Notes under the pieces: model-generated
What the model saw: the letters and a program-made list of their open reading frames with translations, nothing else
Databases searched by the model: none
What the model was told of the DNA's origin: nothing
Shown: in pieces, positions 28,071 through 37,238 of the stretch
Numbering within the stretch: position 1 is the first letter of the stretch
How the letters are laid out: every line of letters starts with the position of its first letter
Assembly (NCBI GenBank): GCA_010909725.1
Contig: JAACMV010000017.1
Location: 186,001 to 250,000, forward strand
Source: Picochlorum sp. 'celeri'
Taxonomy: Eukaryota > Chlorophyta > Trebouxiophyceae
Reading direction: 5' to 3'
DNA length: 64,000 bases
Program-made: the position numbers and the translations under genes

Positions 28071-30150
28071 TCAGGGCAAGTTTGGTTGATAATCCTTTTG
28101 AATTGTTCTTCGGTTCCAATGCAAACCTTCTCTGACACTTGTGAACCAATCATGGCTTGCATCCAAATGGCATACCATTGGTACCGGGCTTTGCGACAGA
28201 TAGACGACGACACTATCACCTGGCCCGAGGGGCTGTCTGCCTTTTCCATCAAATGAGCAGTACAAGTCTCCTCTGCTATCTGTTGGGACTTCTAAACGCA
28301 GAATGACATGTTCAGGGAATACAAGTGGCCTAGATGACAATGTGTGTGGGCAAATGGGTGTAAATAGAATGCAAGGAACTGCAGGGTGAACCATGGATCC
28401 ACCCGCTGCCAAATTATATGCAGTTGAGCCAGTTGGGGTGGACACAATCAAGCCATCTCCTTGAATGACTGCCATGAAGTGATTGTCGATATAGCACTCG
28501 AGCTTTGTTAATGAAGCAGTGATGCCTCGATCAATCACAAGCTCATTCAAAACCAAAACATCCTCTCCACAAGGGGCTTTATTCAACATGCTGAAATCAG
28601 ATTCCATGTCCCCTGCTCTGATTATTCTGCACTGTAGCCTATGTCGTAACATGAGAGGAAGCGAGCTATTTGGAGAAACTACACATTCGACTGTTTTTTG
28701 TAGCCTTGATACCGGGAAAGGCGTCATGAACCCCAAGGATCCCATGGCAATGGCAACTATTGGTGGCACAGATCCCAAGGTTCCGAGCAATGAGCATGTC
28801 CACAATACTGTCCCGTCGCCTCCAACAGTGAATATCAAATCTAACAGAGATATTATATCTTCTGGAATAGTATTACTGCACTCACAACTGCCAAGATTCC
28901 ATGTATGCAAGTGGGCTGTGTTGCAACAAGAATCAGTATCCTGTTGTGATTCGACACATTCCTTTACCCTCTCATACATCTTTGGCTCAACAAAAACGTG
29001 TATACTTTCACGCAACAACAGACATATAGTTTTGACTGCAGCATCGAGTGCATCTGTGGTCAACTTGAATACAACTAGAACCCTTCGAGGTTGAGACATC
29101 CATTGCAGCTTCAAATGTGCTCCAAAAGCAACCCACTCTGATGTGGTCTCTAGAGTCGGATCCAGATTATCAAACGGTATACTCTCTTCTTGGTTATATA
29201 GTACCTGCTCAGATACTGTTCTCTTTGGACCAGACATTCTACCAGGGCCTTTGGGCACTGCAGCAACAAGCCTAAACCTTGCCTTTGGGATTGATGCCAT
29301 ATCTGACGAGTCTGAAGCCCCAGAAAGGCTTTGATGACTTCCTTTGACTTTTGATCCTGTCGCTGAAGTCCATGATTTCGCCAACGCTATTGATATAGCA
29401 GCAGCTGCTGCTGTTCCCACGCTGGATTGACCATCATTTGCAACTGAGACTGTTGCATGGTGATGATCCTCCTCTTCGAGCTTGGATTCGTGTGGTGATA
29501 GTTGGGCCAGCAAAAACCAAAATCCCAATGAACTATTAAATGCCGATTCAGTGCCGCACGCTGCGTCCACATGACTGGGAGGCTCTGACACAGTATGCCT
29601 TCTGCGAAGTTGTGCCTTTTGAAAAGCCTCCTTCTTCTCTACCCTCGAAATTCCCAGCACATTGCTGAATGTACTCTTATTTCTATCAATCTTTTGTCGC
29701 TGATGGGATGTGTTCGAAACAAAGCGCTGCCGTTGCTGCAGTGATTCATTTTCTTTGCGCAGACTGGCAAGTGACTTCCTAGCTTCAGCAAGCTCCCTCT
29801 CAAGTACCTGTTTCTCGCGTGACGTCTCTTTAATAAATTGCAATAGACCTACAATACGATTCAAGTTCATGAAAGGCTCTCCCCTGTAAAGATTCCACTG
29901 ATTCTATGCAACAAGGTGGAAGAGAATACTGTTCAACGACACCTCATACCTTCTGTGGCCTGAACCATAGAGTTCACGTTGGCTGAATCCATTCTCTCAG
30001 TGATTTTACTAGATGACAGATCACTATGAAACGATTGTAAATCGGTAAAGGCTGTTTGGTAATTGTTGAGCTAGAGAAAAATCACAGGACATGTCATGGG
30101 TTTCGACCAGTTGGCACCTCTCGTTCAAGCGGTGTATACTCGCATGCCAT
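28071..30150 (-). CDS. NAD kinase with N-terminal coiled coil
   Basis: Three exons, 30118-30150, 29950-30070 and 28071-29848. The introns are 47 bp (GTGCCA..CTAG) and 101 bp (GTATGA..TTGTAG). Joined product is 643 residues. The first 120 residues form a charged coiled coil (QVLERELAEARKSLASLRKENESLQQ), continuous only after splicing. The kinase core has the NAD-kinase GGDG motif in FTVGGDGTVLWT, PIVAIAMGSLGFMTPF, the LNELVIDRG segment and GDGLIVSTPTGSTAYNLAAGGS, then a beta-sandwich ending. It phosphorylates NAD to NADP using ATP. The long Ser-rich middle (about 120-290) is longer than in typical enzymes and may be regulatory. The 33-nt first exon is the least certain part. Confidence 0.9.
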
Positions 30151-30351
30151 TAAGTGACCATTTCAAATCCTTAGTACTAATACTATGCAGCGAGGAAGCC
30201 GTATCGAAGCGACCAAGGCTACATCATCATCTTCTTGTACTCCGTATTTCGACACACATCACGCGATCCCTCGCGAGCCTGGCAGTAATTACTGTTCAAC
30301 CCTTGCGGATTTCATTGAACTATATGGTATTGTAGTAGAAAAAGTGACACA

Positions 30352-31064
30352 ATGGTACTTGCCCTTGCCATTGGCGATATTGGAGTCCCTTTGGGATCCC
30401 AAGGAATTCCTCAAAAACTGAAAGAGTTACTGCAACCGGGGAAAATACACCAGGTTATTTGCACCGGTAATTTATGTGATGAGGTACGTCACAATTTGAA
30501 CGTCTCTCTCTCTCTCTGTGTGTGTGGCGGAGAGAATAGGGCTTCTGCCTGTACTAGTTTTCCCCTTCAACCCAACAACCCAGTTTCACACAAAGAGTAT
30601 GTGACATCACAATAATGCAGGCAACGATGGACTTTCTAAAGACAGTGTCCAGTAATATTATCATAGTTCAGGGAGATTTAGATGCTAAACGAACGTATCC
30701 GATAGAAAAAGTGGTGCAAATAGGTGAGTTTCATGTTGGGGTTTGTCATGGCCATCATATTGTCCCTCCTCATGACAGGGACGCAATCAGCGCGGTTCAG
30801 CGACGACTTGGAGCCGATATTTTAATCAAGGGATGTTTTGATCCATCAAAAGGATTCGAATCATACGTTCATAGAGAAGGTGAGATTGTGATACAGCCTG
30901 GGTCTGCAAGTGGGTGGCAACCATGGTCGGATGCTCAGGATTCTGCATGTCGGCCGTCATTTGCGCTCATGGATATTAAAGGGAAGCGAGCAGTAGTATA
31001 TGTGTATACACTGGATATCAATAATGAGGTTCAGGTTGAGAAGATTGAGTTTACTAAACCATAG
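30352..31064 (+). CDS. VPS29: Retromer subunit VPS29, with altered metal site
   Basis: Two exons, 30352-30483 and 30621-31064, with a 137-bp intron (GTACGT..ATGCAG, phase 0) containing a CT/GT microsatellite. The product is 191 residues against about 182 in the family. Conserved blocks: QPGKIHQVICTGNLCDE, IIIVQGDLDA, FHVGVCHGHHIVP, INPGSA-like IQPGSASGW, SFALMDIKGKRAVVYVYTL and a C-terminal VEKIEFTKP. Retromer VPS29 binds VPS35 on endosomes for cargo recycling. Two normally conserved metal-binding spots differ: the early GDxH is GDIG, and the late GHTH is replaced by GCFD. The fold and role are secure by overall identity; any metal binding is doubtful. Confidence 0.93.
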
Positions 31065-31093
31065 CAGAAAATTATTGTGTGTGTATGACATAA

Positions 31094-32989
31094 TCAATCA
31101 ATCTTTCTTTCATGTTCATCCATGTGACATTCATTGTTTTCTTGAGTTTCACTGCTGACTGAAGAAGCACTTTCGTTCCACATGGTATCAAGATCTTGGA
31201 TTATTTGCCCGTACTCGCTAGCCATTTCACTATCCTGCTTCTCAATGGTATCCTGTAGAGACTCTTCAACCGGAATGCTTGTTTGTGAATCATCCTTGTC
31301 GGACGACACAGCACCCTCTTCCAAGGATTTGATATATTTTGATGCTTGCTCAAATGCATCATGCAGCTCTTCGTCCGTAATCGGAGAATTGATACCGCCA
31401 TTCACTACCCGCCGCAGCCGGATAGAATCCCATCGCAATGGGTCTACTTTTAAATACATGAGGAGCTCCTCAAAGTTCTCTTGCATCATCAGCTCTGCTT
31501 CACATTCACCCATGATGGCAATTGCTGTTCGAAGAATAATTGCATCGCTGCTTTCGAGCAACATGATATCAATGATTCGAGCACAGAATGGCACAGGGAA
31601 TGGGCAAGAAAACAGTGACAAGAACCATTGGCTTGCATACAACACTGGCGTTGCACCATTGCTCTCTAAATGCGACTTCAAATTGGGCATATGTTTTTCA
31701 AGCAGTATATCAAACATTTCGAGAATGACCTTCAACCCCATGAGGCCAGGTAAGTAGAGCTTGCGCAGACCAAAGCCATATGGAGGTGCATCCATAAATC
31801 GACAGAGAATTTCAAATGCTTGCTCCTCTGGGACAAAAAATAGCAACAGACCAGCCACAAAAGCCATTCCTTGACAATATCCTACTTCTAAATCGTGCAA
31901 TGAATAGGCTTTTAGAAGATTGAAGAGAGATTTCTGCCCCTGCTCAAATCCAAACAGAGGGTGTTCGGGAAATGTTCTATGTATATCTCTAGAAATAACT
32001 TCATCTACATCCTCCTGACCGACACTAATCTGTAACAAGGTAGCATAACGCCCGTCGTCACGTATATCACTTTCCAAAGGCCACTCCACATGGATCATTG
32101 CCTCCATCAATCTCTGCTTAAAATCCTCTTTTGTAGAATTCCATGGCTGAACGCAATTGCTCTTTCCAGCCTTCAACAGAGCACCTCCTTGTCTCCATTT
32201 ACCTGTCCCTCTGTCTCCCATGACTTCCCATTCCTCTTCGTCTTGTGAATTCTTCTTCTCCGCATCATCACCACCATCAAGCACATCACTATGTGCTCCA
32301 ACTCCCATCGCATTCTCGTCACGTGCCTCCACATGCCTTACCATATCACGCTGATTTCTCGAGTATCGACTATACTCTTCAGAAAATTCCTGACGAAGCG
32401 TCGAGTCCCGCATTAAAGCCATCCACAGTCGAGATCGAAGCTCCTGAGGAGCATCCTCATACACAGCAAATCCAATCTGCACATCCATTGGCGCATCTTT
32501 CTCCTCTTCTAACAATGCCTTCATCCTCTGTTCTTCAAACTGCTTTGACAACCTCGCCAATGTATTCTGAATCTGCCGAGGCCCTTCAAACAATGTCTCA
32601 AACCCCCTCTGAATCCCATAGGCACCAGTTGACAAGCCCTGCTGAATCCCCTTCATCCCCTTTGCAGCATTCGACGAAATCACCTCGGCCCCCTTTTGCC
32701 GCAAAGCTCGATCACTGAGCATGGTCCCAGCAGCAGCTGCTGTCCGATACACCGCACCACCAAACCCCCCAGCAGCTGCAGCCAACCTGCTCGCAAATGT
32801 CACCTTTTTAACCTCCACATCCTCACCCTCTTCCTCATTAATACCATCTCTCGGTGCATCAGATACACTCTCCTCTCCCTGCAGGCGAACAACGCCCTCC
32901 TCTCCTCTTTCAAGTGGTTCCCCAACCGTGTCCTCTTCAACCTTTCCAACCAGCCTTTCCTGGCTCAAATCACCACCACGTCCCTCCAT
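31094..32989 (-). CDS. TBC-domain Rab GTPase-activating protein
   Basis: A 631-residue protein. The N-terminal 150 residues are charged and Ala/Gly-rich. The TBC domain begins near APQELRSRLWMALM and is split by an acidic insert (about 220-270). It then has the two catalytic fingers: the arginine finger in VISRDIHRTFPEHPLF and the glutamine finger in VGYCQGMAFVAGLLL. FSCPFPVPFCARIIDIMLLE follows. These residues accelerate GTP hydrolysis by Rab proteins in membrane traffic. The target Rab cannot be told. The C-terminal 90 residues are acidic and disordered-looking. It converges on VPS29 with 29 bp between stops; retromer-TBC partnership is known elsewhere (TBC1D5), but adjacency alone proves nothing. 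Confidence 0.92.
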   Translation of the reverse strand: MEGRGGDLSQERLVGKVEEDTVGEPLERGEEGVVRLQGEESVSDAPRDGINEEEGEDVEVKKVTFASRLAAAAGGFGGAVYRTAAAAGTMLSDRALRQKGAEVISSNAAKGMKGIQQGLSTGAYGIQRGFETLFEGPRQIQNTLARLSKQFEEQRMKALLEEEKDAPMDVQIGFAVYEDAPQELRSRLWMALMRDSTLRQEFSEEYSRYSRNQRDMVRHVEARDENAMGVGAHSDVLDGGDDAEKKNSQDEEEWEVMGDRGTGKWRQGGALLKAGKSNCVQPWNSTKEDFKQRLMEAMIHVEWPLESDIRDDGRYATLLQISVGQEDVDEVISRDIHRTFPEHPLFGFEQGQKSLFNLLKAYSLHDLEVGYCQGMAFVAGLLLFFVPEEQAFEILCRFMDAPPYGFGLRKLYLPGLMGLKVILEMFDILLEKHMPNLKSHLESNGATPVLYASQWFLSLFSCPFPVPFCARIIDIMLLESSDAIILRTAIAIMGECEAELMMQENFEELLMYLKVDPLRWDSIRLRRVVNGGINSPITDEELHDAFEQASKYIKSLEEGAVSSDKDDSQTSIPVEESLQDTIEKQDSEMASEYGQIIQDLDTMWNESASSVSSETQENNECHMDEHERKID

Positions 32990-33386
32990 TAAATAAATAA
33001 TTGCCTCTCAATGTCCTCTACTCAGTCATATAGGATTTTTTTGAATCAATACAAGTACCGCTTTGTCGCAAACGCACTCAAACCTCATCGAAGCCAACGG
33101 AATTCAACTGTCCGATTGAAACATCGCCCTGACCGGATAACACAGTTTCTCTCTCGAGTCTGCCAGTGAAGAACAACAACCGCCGTTCCATATGCTCAGG
33201 TTACTGTTTCAATTATAAACAATTCACCTTTCACTGATATCGAAAGGAATAGAAACGGGTTCTTCTGAAGAGACTGTTGGACTGTCGAGCCAACTGTGGA
33301 AGTGTCTCCTTTTTTTGGCAAAGCCTTGCATGTAGGGATATGCGGTATGCAGACATTCCCACTCATGAAATGAAATACAATACATC
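32990..33386. other. Divergent intergenic region, TBC / poly-His gene
   Basis: About 400 bp of presumed bidirectional promoter. No RNA gene, repeat or convincing ORF was seen. Confidence 0.5.
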
Positions 33387-34484
33387 ATGTCCGAGGATCG
33401 CCACGTGAATAAGGAGAGGGAAGAAGAGCATTTGCACATGGAGGGACAGGAAGCCCTTCCTGGTATTGTGAATGGTGGTGGGACATCGCATATATTCGGT
33501 GCAGAGATACCTGATGTATTCACAACATCTCACGCAGAGGATGATGGGAAAGGGCGTCATGGGGAGGGGGAGATGACGCTTGAGGGTATGGAGAAGCATC
33601 ATATGATGATGATGCATCGTCCTCATGAGCAACATCCAATGCATCACCACCACCACCATCATCATCACCATCATCATCATGTGTTGGAGCATCAACAGGA
33701 GCATGCTGATATGATTAGAATGCTGGGAGAGGAGGAGACTGCTGCTCTGGCTGCAGACTTGGCAGACTTTGAGAAGAGAACACAAACAGATACTAGAGAA
33801 GCAGATACGAATGAGGAAGCGACTACCACTAAAAAGCGTGATATTCATGAAGATGATGGCGAGGAGAGGACAGACGGGGATGGGGATGGGAAGGGTCCGT
33901 CGCAGAAGAAGAGGAGGGGTGGGTATACATGGTGGTGGAGGGAGGGAGTCATTGAGCATATATTAGAATTTGTGAAGGAAAAGAAGAGTTATTTTAAAGC
34001 AGTGAAAGAACTGAAAGCTTCAGAATATAATGAAGATGGTAAATATAACAAATTGTCCTCATCCACAGTTGAGTCCTGGTTTGTCAAGGGTTCCTATGAT
34101 GAACTCAAGGACAAGTACAAGGTGCATCGAGAAAGGCTCCAAAAGTCCACAAGACCAGGCCAGACGACTACCCTTGGTCGATATCCTCATTTAGAAAAGG
34201 CCGTGTATGATATTATCAAGGAAGGGATTGATAGAGCAGCCATGGAGATGAAAGACTTTGATGGCAAGGGTGTACAGGAACAAGTTTTGAGATTGGTTGA
34301 GGACCAGCGTCCTGAACTGTTAAAAGTAAATGGGGGCAAATTAACACTGTCGATGAAATTTATCAAAAGATTCTGTGAGAGATACTTTGCTGACAGAAAT
34401 CCCTTCCCAGTAAAAAAGAGACAGAGCGGCTTTGGTCCTGAGGAACACCAGGATGAAATGAATAACATCTTATCAAGCGATTAA
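33387..34484 (+). CDS. Poly-histidine nuclear-type protein with transposase-like helix-turn-helix region
   Basis: A 365-residue protein. Residues 70-110 are His/Met-rich with a run of 13 histidines. An acidic segment and a basic cluster (SQKKRRGG, a possible nuclear localisation signal) follow. The C-terminal 190 residues are helical: EGVIEHILEFVKEKK, SSSTVESWFVKGSYDELK, then LGRYPHLEKAVYDIIKEGI and LTLSMKFIKRFCERYF. The spacing recalls the paired helix-turn-helix DNA-binding N-terminus of CENP-B/Tc5-type transposases, without any catalytic DDE domain. It may be a domesticated transposase-derived DNA-binding protein or a lineage-specific regulator. The histidine run could bind metal. Function is unknown. 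Confidence 0.65.
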   Translation: MSEDRHVNKEREEEHLHMEGQEALPGIVNGGGTSHIFGAEIPDVFTTSHAEDDGKGRHGEGEMTLEGMEKHHMMMMHRPHEQHPMHHHHHHHHHHHHHVLEHQQEHADMIRMLGEEETAALAADLADFEKRTQTDTREADTNEEATTTKKRDIHEDDGEERTDGDGDGKGPSQKKRRGGYTWWWREGVIEHILEFVKEKKSYFKAVKELKASEYNEDGKYNKLSSSTVESWFVKGSYDELKDKYKVHRERLQKSTRPGQTTTLGRYPHLEKAVYDIIKEGIDRAAMEMKDFDGKGVQEQVLRLVEDQRPELLKVNGGKLTLSMKFIKRFCERYFADRNPFPVKKRQSGFGPEEHQDEMNNILSSD

Positions 34485-34836
34485 GATATTTTGATTTGAT
34501 CAATCCACAGCATCAAGGTTGGGTTACATGCGTGGAAAATCTAGCCTGAATATAGATTTCTGTCTGATTGATTTTCCTCTGTTTTTTTTAGAAGGGTGCA
34601 TGTAATATGTGTTCCGGAATCATGCCATGACATCTGATGATCCGTTGGATGCTCAATATTGTAAGAATATACATGTAATAATTCATTGGCGGGATCATCC
34701 GTGATATTTTGGCGTATGGCTGATTGTTGTTGTCGAAACAACATCAGAACTGTCACTCATTGTAGCAAACGGTTTTTGTCTTCTTCTGCCCCATAGATAC
34801 GACCATATCAAGTAAAAAAGCAATACTAATAAAATA
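34485..34836. other. Intergenic region without a recognised gene
   Basis: A reverse frame at 34695-35024 encodes a possible transmembrane helix and a basic tail, but it overlaps the start of the next gene antisense and has no family resemblance. No other feature was seen. Confidence 0.4.
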
Positions 34837-35466
34837 ATGGCCAAGGATGGAGTGAATAGTGGCGCCGAAGGAGGTCCAAATCCTTCCGGAAGTGCAGCTG
34901 CCAAGTCTGGCGCAGCGACCGGTATTGGTGCCTGGTGGCAGAATTTCACGAAAAGTCCAAAAGGAGAAGCAGTGAAATCAAGAATGTCTTCCTTTACTAC
35001 TATGGCAAAGGAGAAGGCGAGCAAGATGAAGCTGGCTATGCCAGTCGATGTGAAGGTTGACTTTTTGCAGCCAACAATTCAAACAGTGCGAGGTGCTTTT
35101 GATTCGGCTTGGCAGCAGTTGCCGCCACAGGCGCAGCAGGCTGCTCCGTATGTAGGAGTAGCGTTTGGAAGTGGTTTGGTGGTATATCTTATACAGCAAC
35201 GTAGGGTTAACTATTATAAAAAGAAGCGGGAAGGGTTGTTGGCCGAGGTCAAGTCTTTACAGAAGGATAAGGATGATTTGAAGTACAAGGTTGGCGTGTT
35301 AAAGGCGGGGGGAGGTATTCCCCGGACTGAAAATGAAATTAGAATGGCAACAGCCATAGCCGAGGCGACCAATGCGGCAGCGGCTGCAGCAGATGCTGCT
35401 GCTCGAGCGGCAACCTCGTGTATTGTTAATATCCAGAAACCAAAAGTTGCAGTACCGAGATCATGA
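34837..35466 (+). CDS. Single-pass membrane protein with coiled coil and Ala-rich tail
   Basis: A 209-residue protein. A Gly/Ser/Ala-rich N-terminus (1-50) and an amphipathic stretch precede one transmembrane segment (YVGVAFGSGLVVYLIQ, about 107-123). A basic patch (RRVNYYKKKREG), a coiled coil (LLAEVKSLQKDKDDLKYKVG) and an Ala-rich C-terminus (AAAAAADAAARAA type) follow. There is no signal peptide, so a tail-side-out organelle membrane protein is likely; this is inference. No family was recognised. TGTAA begins two bases past the stop codon, and only 11 bp separate its stop from that of the convergent protease gene. Confidence 0.65.
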   Translation: MAKDGVNSGAEGGPNPSGSAAAKSGAATGIGAWWQNFTKSPKGEAVKSRMSSFTTMAKEKASKMKLAMPVDVKVDFLQPTIQTVRGAFDSAWQQLPPQAQQAAPYVGVAFGSGLVVYLIQQRRVNYYKKKREGLLAEVKSLQKDKDDLKYKVGVLKAGGGIPRTENEIRMATAIAEATNAAAAAADAAARAATSCIVNIQKPKVAVPRS

Positions 35467-35477
35467 ATGTAAGAGCT

Positions 35478-37196
35478 CTATACAACTGCATATATCGCGT
35501 CTGTGCTAGCTCCACAGCCGTGATTGTTCCGCGAAATTTTAACGTATCCTTCGTCGCCCCAGTGTTCTGACCACGAGTTCTTGACAATGTAATAGTCACC
35601 GCCAACAGGATCTGTACCATAACCAACCAAGAGTACCGAATGGTCCAGGTCGTCTGGCCTCCACATGCAGGCAGGCTCGTTATATACACCTTCTGAGTAG
35701 AATGTGAACGAATCCTGACTGGCGTCGATACTTATCGCGACGGCACCTCTAGAGTATACAGCTTCAAGCAAGGCATCATCATTGAATTGAGGTATCCTAG
35801 CATACCCTTTTGCTGTCGCGACCTTGTCTATATTCTTCTCCATGCAATAGTTTCCTTGTCCTAAATAGTTATAATCAGATGATGATGCGATTCCCCCTGC
35901 ATCAATAATGTGTCCAATACCTGCATAGGCATCTCCACCATTGCAGGCTGAGGCAGCAGCTTCATTTCCCTCCACATATCCCCACGAGCAGTCCATAACT
36001 TGCTGCTCAGAGAACCTTGCTGAAGTTCCGTGGACTTTGTTCCACGCCGACTCTAACGTGCCAACTGCACCAAACGCCCAGCAGCTCCCACAATTGGCCT
36101 GATCCTTCACAAGTCCTGCCACAGGAGTACCCCTCCAGTCAACAGAGGAGGGAATGGAACTGATAGCTGTCAACGGCTCGTATGGTATCTCATGCTTATC
36201 ATTTTTTATATCATTGGTGCTCTTTTGGCCGTGCCTTGGAAGCATGACGGCCAGGAATTCTTCCCTTGTCCAATCAGCAAATCTGTTCATTGCCATGGTG
36301 TACGTCTTTGATGGGTTGGAGTTGTGCGACTCAATCATATTTCTATTGCGCTCAAATATCAGAGATCTCATTGTATACTCTTGCAGAGAAGCATGGCGCC
36401 GAGGGCCGTACTGAGAAAGGAAGGCATCATAGCCTGCATGACCACCACTATATGTGATTCTTGGCAGCATGCCATGCCATCGCATAGCCACAGATGTTTG
36501 CCTCCTACCTTCTTCTCCCACCTCCTCGCATACATCAGGAATGGAAAATACATGCTTATGAGGAGGTGAAGGGTCGTATGACGTATAATCCATGACCCAT
36601 TCGTCCAGATGTGCACCAGAGAAGAGCTCTGTGCCAATCGCATGGAGCCTCAAAGGCGCCTGATCTGGCTTGGAGACATAGAATCTGTACTGGATCTTTT
36701 TCTCCTCGAATTGAGCTTCATACTGAAATAAAAGAGCGTCGTGTCCTCGAAAATGAAGGGATCCTATATATTCCCATCCTGAAATGTCTGGCAGAGCTTC
36801 CAATGTCTCCTCACCCACATCAGAAACAGTGCATGTCTGTTTCTGCAACCGTGGGACCACCTCATACTGCTGCGAGCCATCCATCAAAAGAATGTTGGTT
36901 CCATTCATTGTTTCCATCAAAACCTGGCTTCCACGCTTACGATGCGTACGCTTGTGAAAAGAAACATCATAAGAAATAGCCTCCTCTTGAATAGTCCTGG
37001 TGTATGGTAGCGAGAACACATAGGACAATGAGTACGACTCCGGCCATACAATATCCAGAGAAGACCTTTCAGCATTGTCATTCTGAAGGGCAGCGTCTGT
37101 GTTGTCTCGTGTCATGGCCAGGGCTGTCTGCCCCCGTTCGAAACTGAGAACGACCAGCCCTGCATATACGATGAGATACAGCCGCCTATTCATCAT
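35478..37196 (-). CDS. Papain-family cysteine protease with extra N-terminal domain
   Basis: A 572-residue protein with a signal peptide (about 1-25). Residues 45-230 form an extra lumenal domain, predicted beta-rich, resembling the N-terminal part of CFAD-type C1A proteins. An I29 inhibitor-like propeptide (about 255-315; RSLIFERNRNMIESHN, MNRFADWTREEF) precedes the mature C1A enzyme from about 348 (SSVDWRG). Catalytic residues are present: Gln366, Cys372 (NCGSCWAFG), His519 (LDHSVLLVGYG) and Asn540 (VKNSWSEHWGDEGY). It should be a vacuolar/lysosomal or secreted protease activated by propeptide removal. Confidence 0.92.
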   Translation of the reverse strand: MMNRRLYLIVYAGLVVLSFERGQTALAMTRDNTDAALQNDNAERSSLDIVWPESYSLSYVFSLPYTRTIQEEAISYDVSFHKRTHRKRGSQVLMETMNGTNILLMDGSQQYEVVPRLQKQTCTVSDVGEETLEALPDISGWEYIGSLHFRGHDALLFQYEAQFEEKKIQYRFYVSKPDQAPLRLHAIGTELFSGAHLDEWVMDYTSYDPSPPHKHVFSIPDVCEEVGEEGRRQTSVAMRWHGMLPRITYSGGHAGYDAFLSQYGPRRHASLQEYTMRSLIFERNRNMIESHNSNPSKTYTMAMNRFADWTREEFLAVMLPRHGQKSTNDIKNDKHEIPYEPLTAISSIPSSVDWRGTPVAGLVKDQANCGSCWAFGAVGTLESAWNKVHGTSARFSEQQVMDCSWGYVEGNEAAASACNGGDAYAGIGHIIDAGGIASSSDYNYLGQGNYCMEKNIDKVATAKGYARIPQFNDDALLEAVYSRGAVAISIDASQDSFTFYSEGVYNEPACMWRPDDLDHSVLLVGYGTDPVGGDYYIVKNSWSEHWGDEGYVKISRNNHGCGASTDAIYAVV

Positions 37197-37212
37197 TCTG
37201 AGGAATAATTTT

Positions 37213-37217
37213 TTACA
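37213..37217 (-). terminator. TGTAA poly(A) signal of the IleRS gene
   Basis: Reverse-strand TGTAA lies 21 bp past the IleRS stop codon, just before the start codon of the downstream same-strand protease gene. Confidence 0.45.
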
Positions 37218-37238
37218 TATAGAGAGAATAAATTTGAA

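Noticed and set aside
30096..30335. Forward 79-codon frame upstream of VPS29
   Set aside because: It overlaps the NAD kinase first exon antisense and the shared promoter, with no family match.
33224..33959. Reverse-strand His/Met/Leu-rich frames opposite the poly-His gene
   Set aside because: Produced by the CAT/CAC repeat and by antisense reading of a well-supported forward gene.
34695..35024. Reverse 109-codon frame with a possible transmembrane helix
   Set aside because: It overlaps the start of a forward gene antisense, and the hydrophobic run comes from an AT-rich 5' UTR. No family resemblance.
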